Assembly: GCA_934615635.1 (NCBI GenBank)
Contig: CAKTTT010000024.1
Location: 1-18,262, forward strand
Origin: an uncultured Eubacteriales bacterium
GTDB taxonomy: Bacteria; Bacillota; Clostridia; Oscillospirales; Acutalibacteraceae
DNA: 18,262 bases
Direction of reading: 5' to 3'
Part shown: positions 7,348-14,851 of the stretch, piece by piece
Layout of the letters: every line of letters starts with the position of its first letter
How positions within the stretch are numbered: the stretch's first letter is position 1
Position numbers and translations under genes: made by a program
Notes under the pieces: model-generated
Databases searched by the model: none
Told to the model about the DNA's origin: nothing
Seen by the model: only the letters and a program-made list of their open reading frames with translations

Positions 7348-8226
7348 TTACGATCCGATCTGCTGGAGGTATTCCTCCAAGCAGAGATGGTTTTCCATGA
7401 TAATTTTGGCATGTTCCACGCCTACATAGCGATAATGCCATGATTCGTAGGTTACGCCGGTGATCGCCTCCTTATCCTTGGGGAAGCGGAGGATAAAGCC
7501 GTATTCGGCGCAGTGCTCCTGGAGCCAGCGGAAAGCCGCCGTGTTCTCAAAGCTGTCGGTGATGCTGTAGTCGCCGCTGCCCCCCATGTCGGCAGCCAGG
7601 CCGGTGTGATGTTCGCTGTAGCCGGGGCGTTTGATGATGGTATTCGCCAGGCGTTCCGCCTCGGCCTGGCTGTATCCCTGGCTTTTATAAGACTGCACCT
7701 TTCGGTTGAAATTTTTCTCCTGTACCTCGTAGGACCGCCAGGTGGAGAGATCCCGCATATCGGTGATGCCGTCCTGTTTGGCCGCGGCGATCATAGCCGA
7801 CAGTGCGCCCACCGCCCGCTCATCGAATTCACCGGTGCCGTGCTTGACCAAAAAGCTCTTGTCAAAGCACCAGTCGGGGGCTTTGTTCCAGTCGTTGACC
7901 AGAATCAGGTTCCAAGGCGGGTTCGCCGAATCCACCGTCCCCCCGGCCTTGGAGGTGGTGGAAGTATTGGCAGAGGAGGTCTGACCGGCAGAGGAACCGA
8001 CCGACTGGGAGGGAACCGAGGATCCTCCCGCGCCGGAGGAGGCGCCGGAAGCCGTGGATACGACGGATACACCGGAGTAACCAGGATCGCTTTCTCCCCC
8101 CAGCCGGTCGGAAACGAACCGCCACATCCACGCCAGCAGCAGGATCAGCAGCACGGCCAGCAGGAGCGTGATGCCCACGACGATCAGAATCCGCAGCCGC
8201 CGCTGTCTCTTTCGTTTTGCGTTCAT
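7348..8226 (-). CDS. VanY-type D-alanyl-D-alanine carboxypeptidase, membrane-anchored
   Basis: A 292-residue peptidase that trims the terminal D-Ala from peptidoglycan stem peptides outside the membrane. A strongly basic N-terminus (NAKRKRQRRLR) precedes one transmembrane helix (about 12-36). A Ser/Gly/Thr-rich linker (about 50-98) leads to a VanY/M15B domain (about 104-290). Zinc motif one is SEHHTGLAAD (204-213; His206 and Asp213), and motif two is ESWHYRY (261-267; His264). Starts at 8226, 8238 and 8253 are all in frame; 8226 is preferred because it begins the basic tail and has a GGATG site eight bases upstream. The first gene of an operon with bioY, driven by the promoter at 8349-8377. 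Substrate could be D,D or L,D peptides. Confidence 0.9.
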   Translation of the reverse strand: MNAKRKRQRRLRILIVVGITLLLAVLLILLLAWMWRFVSDRLGGESDPGYSGVSVVSTASGASSGAGGSSVPSQSVGSSAGQTSSANTSTTSKAGGTVDSANPPWNLILVNDWNKAPDWCFDKSFLVKHGTGEFDERAVGALSAMIAAAKQDGITDMRDLSTWRSYEVQEKNFNRKVQSYKSQGYSQAEAERLANTIIKRPGYSEHHTGLAADMGGSGDYSITDSFENTAAFRWLQEHCAEYGFILRFPKDKEAITGVTYESWHYRYVGVEHAKIIMENHLCLEEYLQQIGS

Positions 8227-8348
8227 TGTATCATCCATCCTTTCCGGGAGCAAAAGCGTCCGCCGGTTAAACTCTCCGCCGATGCCCGGCTGCCGTTAGC
8301 TTGTCCAATCCTTCGTCGGCCTAGTCCGGCCAATCGGTTTTCCTTTTT

Positions 8349-8377
8349 ATCATACAACGGCGGGCCGCTTATTACAA
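8349..8377 (-). promoter_or_regulatory. Sigma-A type promoter for the carboxypeptidase-bioY operon
   Basis: On the minus strand TTGTAA (8372-8377), a 17-bp spacer and TATGAT (8349-8354). The predicted RNA has a leader of about 115 bases before the start at 8226; no riboswitch is recognised in it. Confidence 0.72.
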
Positions 8378-8559
8378 TGCAAAAAAATGTAAAAATTTCG
8401 GACGGCGGGCAGAGCGTCGAAAAAACCGGCGGAATCTCCCCGCGAATCAGCGACGTCGGCGCGGCCGGGAGGGCACATTCTTCGTCCGCTGCATTAAACT
8501 CTTTCCTCATTTCTGGATTTTTTTAGGCAAAGAAGGAAATTTTTCCCGTTGTCTTTTTT
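8378..8559. other. Gene-free stretch between divergent promoters
   Basis: Together with 8227-8377 this makes about 410 bases without a gene between the carboxypeptidase and pyruvate kinase. Apart from the two promoters and the minus-strand leader, nothing recognisable is seen. Confidence 0.45.
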
Positions 8560-8587
8560 TTGACAACTCCATATGTTATAGTATAAA
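8560..8587 (+). promoter_or_regulatory. Sigma-A type promoter for pyk
   Basis: A perfect TTGACA (8560-8565), 16-bp spacer and TATAAA (8582-8587), about 50 bases before the ATG. The two best ribosome sites are AAGGAG at 8613-8618 and AGGCAGG at 8621-8627. Confidence 0.82.
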
Positions 8588-8636
8588 CTAGGGAAGATTC
8601 GGAAATCCCTTTAAGGAGAAAGGCAGGCGCTTTTTT

Positions 8637-10391
8637 ATGCGGAAAACCAAAATCATCTGCACCCTCGGGCCCTCCACCGACGACCCCGCCGTGCTGCGCC
8701 AGCTCATGCTGTCGGGAATGGACGTGGCCCGTGTCAATATGTCTCATCAAAATCACGACAGCCATCGCCGGCGCATCGAGATGGTGAAAAAGCTCCGAGA
8801 GGAGCTGCAGCTTCCCGTGGCCGTGCTGATCGATACCAAGGGGCCGGAAATCCGTCTCGGCACCTTTAAGGAGCCGCGGGTGGAGCTTCGGTCCGGCGAG
8901 TTGTTCGTCCTCACCACCGAGACGGTGGAGGGGGACGACCGCGTCGCTTCCATCAGCTTTCCCGGGCTGCCGGCGGATGTGAGCCGGGGAAGCCATATCC
9001 TCATCGATGACGGCCTGATCGACCTGGAGGTGCAAAAAACCACCGAAACCGAAATCACCTGCACCGTGATCAACGGCGGCTTTGTTTCCGCCAATAAAGG
9101 GGTTAACGTTCCCGGCACCTCGTTGTCCATGCCCTTCATGAGCGACCGGGACAAGGCGGACATCGCCTTCGCCTGCGAAATGGAGGCCGACTTCATCGCC
9201 GCCTCCTTCACCCGCCGGGCGGACGACGTATTGCAGATCCGCCAGGAGCTGGAGGCCAACGATAACCACTCCATCCGCATTATCGCCAAAATCGAGAACC
9301 AGGAGGGCGTTGACAACATCGACGACATCATCAAGGTTTCCGACGGCATCATGGTGGCCCGGGGCGACATGGGGGTGGAGATCGCCCTGGAGGAGATTCC
9401 CAGCATCCAAAAACGATTGATCCACAAGGGCTATAACGCCGGGCTGCAGGTGATCACCGCCACCCAGATGTTGGATTCCATGATGAAGAATCCCCGCCCC
9501 ACCCGGGCGGAAACCACCGATGTGGCCAACGCCATCTACGACGGCACCAGCGCCATCATGCTTTCGGGGGAAACCGCCGCCGGCGCTTATCCCGTGGAAG
9601 CGGTGAAAACCATGGCCCGCATCGCCCGACGGACGGAGGAGGACATCAACTACCAGAAGCGGTTCTCCGCCAGGGACGTTCACGACGCGCCTAACGTCAC
9701 CAACGCCATATCCCACGCCACCGTCACCACCGCCCACGACCTGGGAGCGGCCGCCATTCTCACCGTGACCAAATCCGGCGCCACCGCCCGGATGATATCC
9801 AAATTCCGTCCCGCCTGCCCCATTATCTGCTGCACCACCAACCCCACCACCCAGCGGCAGATGAATCTGTCCTGGGGCGTGGTTCCCCTGATGGCCGACG
9901 AGAAAAAAAGCATGGATGATCTCTTTGACCATGCGGTGGAGCGGGCGGTCAAGGCGGGTTATCTGGCCAGCGGCGACCTGGTGGTCATCACCGCCGGAGC
10001 CCCGCTGGGCGTGTCCGGCACCACCAACCTGCTCAAGGTCCATTTGGTGGGCAACATCCTGGTTCAGGGCAAGGGCGCCACCGCCTACAGCGCCTGCGGC
10101 AACCTCTGCGTCGCGGAAACCGAGGAGGACGCCCTCACCTATTTCCGGCCGGGAGATATTCTGGTCATCCCCCAAACCAGCAACCGGCTGCTCCCCTTGC
10201 TCAAAGAATGCAGCGGGATCATCACCGAGATGCCGGGTCTCAATAGCCACGCCGCTATCGTGGGTATGGCGCTGGAAAAACCGGTGCTGGTGGACGCCCG
10301 CAACGCCACCCACATTCTCAAAAGCGGCACCACCGTCACCCTGGATGCGGAGCGGGGCATCGTCATGTACGGCACCGGCCCTTCGAAATGA
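8637..10391 (+). CDS. pyk: Pyruvate kinase with C-terminal PEP-utiliser domain
   Basis: A 584-residue enzyme that makes pyruvate and ATP from phosphoenolpyruvate and ADP, the last step of glycolysis. The TIM barrel carries ARVNMSH (31-37), DTKGPEIRLG (66-75), IIAKIENQEGVDNI (215-228; Lys218 catalytic), MVARGDMGVEI (239-249) and the signature MLDSMMKNPRPTRAE (278-292). The B domain is inserted at about 75-165 and the C domain spans about 355-470. The Glu in GPEIR, rather than Lys, is typical of K+-dependent enzymes. The extra C-terminal domain (about 475-584) is the swivelling phosphohistidine domain found in many Bacillota pyruvate kinases; it keeps NSHAAIVG with His538 but has PGLNSH where phosphotransferases usually have GGxTSH. 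Single-gene unit with strong promoter and terminator. Confidence 0.97.
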   Translation: MRKTKIICTLGPSTDDPAVLRQLMLSGMDVARVNMSHQNHDSHRRRIEMVKKLREELQLPVAVLIDTKGPEIRLGTFKEPRVELRSGELFVLTTETVEGDDRVASISFPGLPADVSRGSHILIDDGLIDLEVQKTTETEITCTVINGGFVSANKGVNVPGTSLSMPFMSDRDKADIAFACEMEADFIAASFTRRADDVLQIRQELEANDNHSIRIIAKIENQEGVDNIDDIIKVSDGIMVARGDMGVEIALEEIPSIQKRLIHKGYNAGLQVITATQMLDSMMKNPRPTRAETTDVANAIYDGTSAIMLSGETAAGAYPVEAVKTMARIARRTEEDINYQKRFSARDVHDAPNVTNAISHATVTTAHDLGAAAILTVTKSGATARMISKFRPACPIICCTTNPTTQRQMNLSWGVVPLMADEKKSMDDLFDHAVERAVKAGYLASGDLVVITAGAPLGVSGTTNLLKVHLVGNILVQGKGATAYSACGNLCVAETEEDALTYFRPGDILVIPQTSNRLLPLLKECSGIITEMPGLNSHAAIVGMALEKPVLVDARNATHILKSGTTVTLDAERGIVMYGTGPSK

Positions 10392-10433
10392 GGCCGGCGC
10401 GAACCCCGCTGGGTTCATAAAAAAATGGTAGGA

Positions 10434-10470
10434 AAAAGGCAGGCCCGGATTTTATCCGGGCCTGCCTTTT
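10434..10470. terminator. Bidirectional terminator between pyk and the Tim44-like gene
   Basis: Left arm 10434-10450 and right arm 10454-10470 are exactly complementary over 17 bases around a TTT loop. Each arm ends in an A or T run, so it can stop transcripts from both convergent genes. Confidence 0.9.
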
Positions 10471-10523
10471 CCGCGGTCACTTCCGCCTGGCCGGCTTCTA
10501 TCGAGATAACAAAGGCGTTTTCA

Positions 10524-11498
10524 TCACTGGGGCGGATCGATCACCACGCCCCGCTCATCCAGCCGCGTTTCCGGCTTCACGCTGTCCAAATTGGACAGCA
10601 CCCAGTCGAAATCGCCGGTGGTGATATCGGACCCGCAATACTCACACTGCCCCGCGTTGGTGATATGCATGGGCGCGCCGCAATTCGGGCAACAGGCGCA
10701 GGCCGCACCGCCAGCTTCTCTGGTTGTGATCCCCAGGCGGCGGGTAAAGGTGAGGAGGTAGCGCATATCGTATTCCCGATTGGGATCTCCCTTGAGCACC
10801 TCCCGGGTTTTTTCATCGATGATATAATCTCCCATTCGCACCGCCATATAAATCGTCAGGTACTCATACTGGGCATCCCGCCGATATAGATGCAGATACG
10901 CCTGGTTGACGTTGATCCGTTCCACCACATTGATCCGTCCCAGCCGGACATATTCCCGCAGTTGCGCCTCGTGCATCCGGAAGAGCTCTTCCTTCTCAAA
11001 GGGCCGAATCGGCGTCCAGTCCCTGGCCGTCCAGGCCTGCTGGAGGATGATGAACACCTCCTTGGCCCAGCTCAGGAAAGCATCCCGGCTGAAGGCGGGA
11101 TCCACCCCATGGATCGCCCGCAGAATCTCCTCGTCGTGATTGCCCGGCGTCGGCGCTTCGCTGGGCTGGGTGACGGTGCGGACAGAGGCGTCGCCCTTTC
11201 CCCGGTTCTGCCGGGATACCATCACCACAATCAGAAGGATGACCACGCCGGCAAAAATCAGGTTCACCGGCGTAACTTCGGAAGAGCTGCCGTAATCGCC
11301 GTCATCATCATCGACGTAATAGCCGCCATAGCCACCACCGTAATCTCCTCCGCCGTAGTCCCCGCCGCCGTAATCGTTGTGATTGCCCACGTCGCAGGGC
11401 CTTACGGAAGCCGCCGCCATCGGCGCGGCCATAGTCAGCATCCCCGCGCCGCACAGCGCCGCGGCGAGAAACCGCCTCCATTTCCCCACCCTGATCAT
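10524..11498 (-). CDS. Tim44-like domain membrane protein with C-terminal zinc ribbon
   Basis: A 324-residue protein. Residues 1-30 look like a cleavable signal (basic start, Ala/Leu core, Ala-rich end). A Gly/Tyr/Asp tract with repeated GGDYG (43-70) follows, then one transmembrane helix (about 77-95), a basic stop (RQNRGKG), a Tim44-like alpha+beta domain (about 120-255), and a zinc ribbon with CPNC (270-273) and CEYC (285-288). The last part, TTGDFDWVLSNL, is typical of this family's C-terminus. The role is not established; the Tim44-like domain suggests membrane or protein-translocase association. Its ATG at 11498 overlaps the stop of the phosphorylase gene as ATGA, with a GGAGAGGAA ribosome site inside that gene, so translation is coupled. 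The frame continues upstream to 12470, but that part is out of frame with a real gene. Confidence 0.88.
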   Translation of the reverse strand: MIRVGKWRRFLAAALCGAGMLTMAAPMAAASVRPCDVGNHNDYGGGDYGGGDYGGGYGGYYVDDDDGDYGSSSEVTPVNLIFAGVVILLIVVMVSRQNRGKGDASVRTVTQPSEAPTPGNHDEEILRAIHGVDPAFSRDAFLSWAKEVFIILQQAWTARDWTPIRPFEKEELFRMHEAQLREYVRLGRINVVERINVNQAYLHLYRRDAQYEYLTIYMAVRMGDYIIDEKTREVLKGDPNREYDMRYLLTFTRRLGITTREAGGAACACCPNCGAPMHITNAGQCEYCGSDITTGDFDWVLSNLDSVKPETRLDERGVVIDPPQ

Positions 11499-12283
11499 TT
11501 CCGGTTCCTCTCCTCCCGGCTGGCTGCGGCGATCAGCAGCCTCAACGCCTCCGCCGCCGTGTCGACGGCAGCGCCCGTGCCATCCGCCCGGGGATTGTCC
11601 AGCCCAGCGGCCTCCCGCTCCTGGTTCCAGAGAACCTGCAGCACGCAGCCTGCCCGGATTTCCCTGGCAGCCGCCAGGATGAACAGCGCCGCCGACTCCA
11701 TCTCGGATGCCAGACAGCCGCCCCGCTTCCAGGCCTCCCACTGCTCCAGCAGCCGGGAGGCCTGTGGAGAACTTTCCGGGCTGTGCTGTCCATAAAAGGA
11801 ATCCTTGCAGTGAACCACGCCGATGTGGGCCCTCTTCCCCAGCCCGGCCGCCGCTTCCGCCAGCGCCGCCGTCACCCGGAAATCCGCCGCCGCGGGGAAT
11901 TCCACCGGCAAATACTCCCGGGAGGTTCCCTCCTGCCGGATAGCCGCCGTGGCCACCACCAGATCGCCCCCCAGCACATCCAGCCGCATCCCGCCGCAGG
12001 TCCCCACCCGGATCATGGTCCTCACGCCGCAGCGGGCCAATTCCTCCACACAAATGGCGGTGGAGGGGCCGCCGATGCCGTGAGAGGTGACCAGCACCCG
12101 CTCTCCTTCCAACCTTCCCGCCCAGGTGGTATATTCCCGGTTGGCGCAGACAAACGCCGGATCCTCCAGCCGGGCGGCTACCGCCTCCACCCGGCCGGGA
12201 TCTCCCGTCAGCAGCGCGTAGGCCGCCCCCTGCTCCGGCCTCAGGCCGATGTGATACATCTCCCGCGAACCCAGATCCATCAT
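11495..12283 (-). CDS. udp: Nucleoside phosphorylase, uridine-phosphorylase-like
   Basis: A 262-residue enzyme of the PNP/UDP family that splits nucleosides with phosphate to base and ribose-1-phosphate. It lines up end to end with E. coli uridine phosphorylase as recalled: HIGL (11-14), GDPGRVE (27-33) for phosphate, REYTTW (49-54), GIGGPS (69-74), IRVGTCGG (91-98) and EMESA (194-198) for ribose. The specificity loop reads FYGQHSPE (163-170): Gln166 is kept, but the Arg expected two residues later is Ser, so the preferred base is uncertain. The ATG at 12283 has AGGAGG seven bases upstream. First gene of a coupled pair with the Tim44-like gene; upstream lies the 91-bp repeat array, probably transcribed with it. 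Confidence 0.87.
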   Translation of the reverse strand: MMDLGSREMYHIGLRPEQGAAYALLTGDPGRVEAVAARLEDPAFVCANREYTTWAGRLEGERVLVTSHGIGGPSTAICVEELARCGVRTMIRVGTCGGMRLDVLGGDLVVATAAIRQEGTSREYLPVEFPAAADFRVTAALAEAAAGLGKRAHIGVVHCKDSFYGQHSPESSPQASRLLEQWEAWKRGGCLASEMESAALFILAAAREIRAGCVLQVLWNQEREAAGLDNPRADGTGAAVDTAAEALRLLIAAASREERNRK

Positions 12284-12377
12284 GTCTTTTCCTCCTGTCC
12301 CTGTCGGTATTTCCCATTATGCTGTAAACGCAAAGATAGGGCCCGCCGAACCCCTTTCCGGCGGCATTCCGAGCTGC

Positions 12378-12741
12378 TTTGAACACGCAGCGCCCCGGAT
12401 GTTTACCGACGGAAAAGGTCCGGACACAGCCGCTTGAATCCGGTATTGTCCCATTTTCGAGCCGTGCCAATCAAACCACGCAAGCCGGGCGGTTGCCATC
12501 GGGCAAACGCGGGGACACGGCCGCCGCCATTCAGATATCCTTCCATTTCGGGCCGCGCCAATCCTGCCGCGCAAGCCGAGTGTTTGCCATCGGGCAAACG
12601 CGGGGACACGGCCGCCGCCATTCAGATATCCTTCCATTTCGGGCCGTGTCAATCAAACCACGCAAGCCGGGCGGTTGCCATCGGGCAAACGCGGGGACAC
12701 GGCCGCCGCCATTCAGATATCCTTCCATTTCGGGCCGTGTC
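12378..12741. repeat. 91-bp tandem repeat array: three close copies plus one decayed copy
   Basis: Three adjacent 91-base units fill 12469-12559, 12560-12650 and 12651-12741 with no gap. Units one and three differ only near their ends; unit two differs in a short block near its start. A diverged copy at about 12378-12468 still shows matches such as GGACAC and CGAGCCGTGCC in register. Each unit has an inner hairpin around GCCATCGGGC and a longer stem joining GACACGGCC to GGCCGTGTC. Since 91 is not a multiple of three and all frames change between units, it is not a protein repeat. There are no spacers, so it is not CRISPR. Confidence 0.9.
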
Positions 12742-12742
12742 C

Positions 12743-12772
12743 AGTATACCACAAAAGCCTTCCGCCGTCAGC
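12743..12772 (-). promoter_or_regulatory. Possible extended -10 promoter reading through the repeats into udp
   Basis: On the minus strand TGG then TATACT (-10 at 12743-12748), with a CTGACG at a spacing of about 18 bp as a poor -35. The extended TG motif could compensate. It abuts the last repeat unit; RNA from here would carry the whole array as a leader of about 450 bases before udp. No better promoter was found nearer to udp. Confidence 0.45.
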
Positions 12773-12900
12773 CGGATTTCCATCCCTGTTTGAAAATCTC
12801 CCCACCCCTGCCGTCCCCCGCCTGCCGCCGGCGATGACCCGTGTTGCTCCTGTCGTATACCGCGGGAGGGTACTGGACCCGCCTCTCCCCTTTTCCTCAT

Positions 12901-12929
12901 TTGACAGGGACCACCGGATGGGGTATGAT
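12901..12929 (+). promoter_or_regulatory. Sigma-A type promoter for the MATE transporter gene
   Basis: Perfect TTGACA (12901-12906), 17-bp spacer and TATGAT (12924-12929), 36 bases before the TTG start. The segment 12773-12900 before it shows nothing recognisable. Confidence 0.88.
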
Positions 12930-12964
12930 AAGCAGCGTATTCCATTAGCAAAGGACTGAAAGCT

Positions 12965-14353
12965 TTGAAAACCCGGCTCCTAGATCGACTGGATCGACCA
13001 TTTTATCGGCAGCTTTTGGTGCTGGCAGCCCCCATTATGCTGCAAAACTTCATCGCCTCCTCCCTGAATATGTTCGACACCCTGATGATCGGACAGTTGG
13101 GAGAAAACGAGGTAGCCGCCGTGGGCGTGGCCAATCAGGTGTTTTTTCTGTTCAATCTGGTGGCCAACGGCGCGGCGGCGGGCTGCAGTATCTTCCTTTC
13201 CCAGTTTTGGGGAGGCGGCGACCGCCGCAGCGTTCACAAGGTGGTGGGGTTGGGGCTGCTGATGAACCTGTGCATCGGCCTGCTGTTCACCGGGGCGGCG
13301 TGCGCCTTTCCCGGTCCCATCATCGGTTTGTTCAGCGACGACCAGGCGGTCATCTCCCTGGGAATCGAGTATCTGCTGCTGGCGGCCCTCAGCTACGCCT
13401 TCACCAGCGTGTCCTTCCTGCTGGCGGGCGCTATGCGCAGCGTTGGGAAAGCCTGGCCTCCTATGATCATCAGCGCCGGAGCGGTGCTGGTGAACATCGC
13501 CCTGAACCAGGTGTTCATTTTTGGTGAGCTGGGCGCGCCCGCCATGGGGGTACGGGGCGCGGCCCTGGCCACCCTCATCGCCCGTGTGGTGGAGATGGCG
13601 CTGATGCTGGTGTTCTGCTTTCTGCCGTCATCCCCGCTGCGGGGACGGCTGCGGGAATATATCTCCTTCACCCCGGCCTTTACCGGAAAGGTGCTGCTGA
13701 AAACCCTGCCTATTCTGCTCAACGAAAGCTGCTGGGCCGTGGGTACCATGCTGTATGTCCGGGCCTACGGCCACATCGGCACCCACGCCATCGCGGCCTC
13801 TCAGATCTGCAACACCGTGCAGAACCTGTTCATGGTGGCCTGCTTCAGTCTGGCCAGCTCCTCCCTGGTGATGATCGGTAACCAGATCGGGGCCGGCCGG
13901 CGGGAGCAGGCGGTGATCTATTCCCGCCGCTTCTCCAAGCTCGCGCTGCTGGTGGGGCTGATTTTGGGGATAGCGGTCGCCCTGTCCGCGCCCGCCATCC
14001 TCACCCTCTTCAAGGTGTCGGAACAGGCAGCCCGCGCCGCGGTGGCCATGCTGCGGATCTTCTCCCTGATAGCCCCCATCCGGGTGCTGAACGTGGTGCT
14101 GATCGTGGGGGTCTTCCGGGGCGGCGGGGATGCGGGCTTCTCCCTGGCGGCGGAAGGCATCACCATGTGGACCATCGGCGTGCCCCTGGCCTTTCTGGGG
14201 GCCGTGACGCTGCGGCTGCCGGTGGAACAGGTGGTGCTGCTGATAACGCTAGAAGAGATTGTCAAATGTGTGATTGCCCTGTTTCGGCTGCGAAGCAACC
14301 GCTGGCTTCATGAGGTGGCCATAGGTATGGGAGAAAAATCAAGAGCGGAATAA
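12965..14353 (+). CDS. MATE family efflux transporter
   Basis: A 462-residue integral membrane protein of the multidrug and toxin extrusion family, with the usual length and about twelve hydrophobic segments in two halves. The first half opens with the typical PIMLQNFIASSLNMFDTLMI (24-43), then GQLGENEVAAVGVANQV, and GAAAGCSIFLSQFWGGGD. The second half begins near residue 240 (LPILLNESCWAVGTMLYVRA). It likely exports cationic or drug-like compounds against Na+ or H+; the substrate cannot be read from sequence. It starts at TTG (12965) preceded by AAAGGA; the TTG follows the promoter closely and gives the expected N-terminus. Single-gene unit convergent with the symporter gene. Confidence 0.94.
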   Translation: MKTRLLDRLDRPFYRQLLVLAAPIMLQNFIASSLNMFDTLMIGQLGENEVAAVGVANQVFFLFNLVANGAAAGCSIFLSQFWGGGDRRSVHKVVGLGLLMNLCIGLLFTGAACAFPGPIIGLFSDDQAVISLGIEYLLLAALSYAFTSVSFLLAGAMRSVGKAWPPMIISAGAVLVNIALNQVFIFGELGAPAMGVRGAALATLIARVVEMALMLVFCFLPSSPLRGRLREYISFTPAFTGKVLLKTLPILLNESCWAVGTMLYVRAYGHIGTHAIAASQICNTVQNLFMVACFSLASSSLVMIGNQIGAGRREQAVIYSRRFSKLALLVGLILGIAVALSAPAILTLFKVSEQAARAAVAMLRIFSLIAPIRVLNVVLIVGVFRGGGDAGFSLAAEGITMWTIGVPLAFLGAVTLRLPVEQVVLLITLEEIVKCVIALFRLRSNRWLHEVAIGMGEKSRAE

Positions 14354-14717
14354 ATCCGCGATTCCCTCCCGGCTCTTCCTGAAACAGAAGACGGCTCTCC
14401 CCTGCATGACATACCCAAGCCACGCAAGCGCCCCCTGGCATCGGATCCAAGATCATCCAAATTGGAAACGGGAAGGATCCGCTTGCGGCCCCACCTCGGA
14501 GGTCCCTTCCGGGCGGTGGAACCCTATAAAAACGGAGCGAGAGGGCGGCCGCAGCCCAGCGCCCTTCACCGCCGCCCCCCCGCTCCTCTTCGCGTGGCAC
14601 GGCATACGGCAAACCCCAGCCATTCCCCTGTTTGCGTACTTCCCCGCCACATGATGGCCGCGATAGACCAAACGATTCTTTTTCCATCCAGGAAAACAAG
14701 CTGGTCGATAAGAAAAG
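14354..14717. other. Gene-free stretch between convergent transporters
   Basis: About 360 bases after the MATE gene. Open frames on both strands have no ribosome site and no recognisable product. No transposon ends or RNA gene were recognised. It may be a decayed gene or a long 3' untranslated region. Confidence 0.4.
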
Positions 14718-14761
14718 CATACAGAAACGCCTGTGGTTTTCCCACAGGCGTTTTCTGTATG
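14718..14761. terminator. Bidirectional terminator between MATE and symporter genes
   Basis: Left arm 14718-14736 and right arm 14742-14761 pair over 19 bases with a single bulged base and a five-base loop. The stem lies between convergent genes, about 90 bases past the symporter stop and 365 past the MATE stop. Confidence 0.78.
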
Positions 14762-14851
14762 TCCTTTTTGCCAACGCTATGGGCCGTACGATCCGGGAAA
14801 GGGCCGGCGTTCATCCTTCTCAGACGTCCGCTTCCGCCTTTCACCGGATCT

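Noticed and set aside
11499..12470. Upstream extension of the Tim44-like frame into a fusion protein
   Set aside because: It lies in another frame of the phosphorylase gene, has shadow composition, and the ATGA start at 11498 has a good ribosome site followed by a signal peptide.
12469..12741. Repeat array as a CRISPR locus
   Set aside because: The 91-base units are contiguous and alike over their full length, with no unique spacers and no cas genes nearby.
12317..12951. Short open frames on both strands across the repeats as repeat proteins
   Set aside because: The period of 91 is not divisible by three, so the frame changes in each unit; no ribosome site or known product.
14495..14530. 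T-box-like TGGAACC sequence after the MATE gene
   Set aside because: No specifier stem, no terminator/antiterminator pair and no downstream gene on that strand; chance match.
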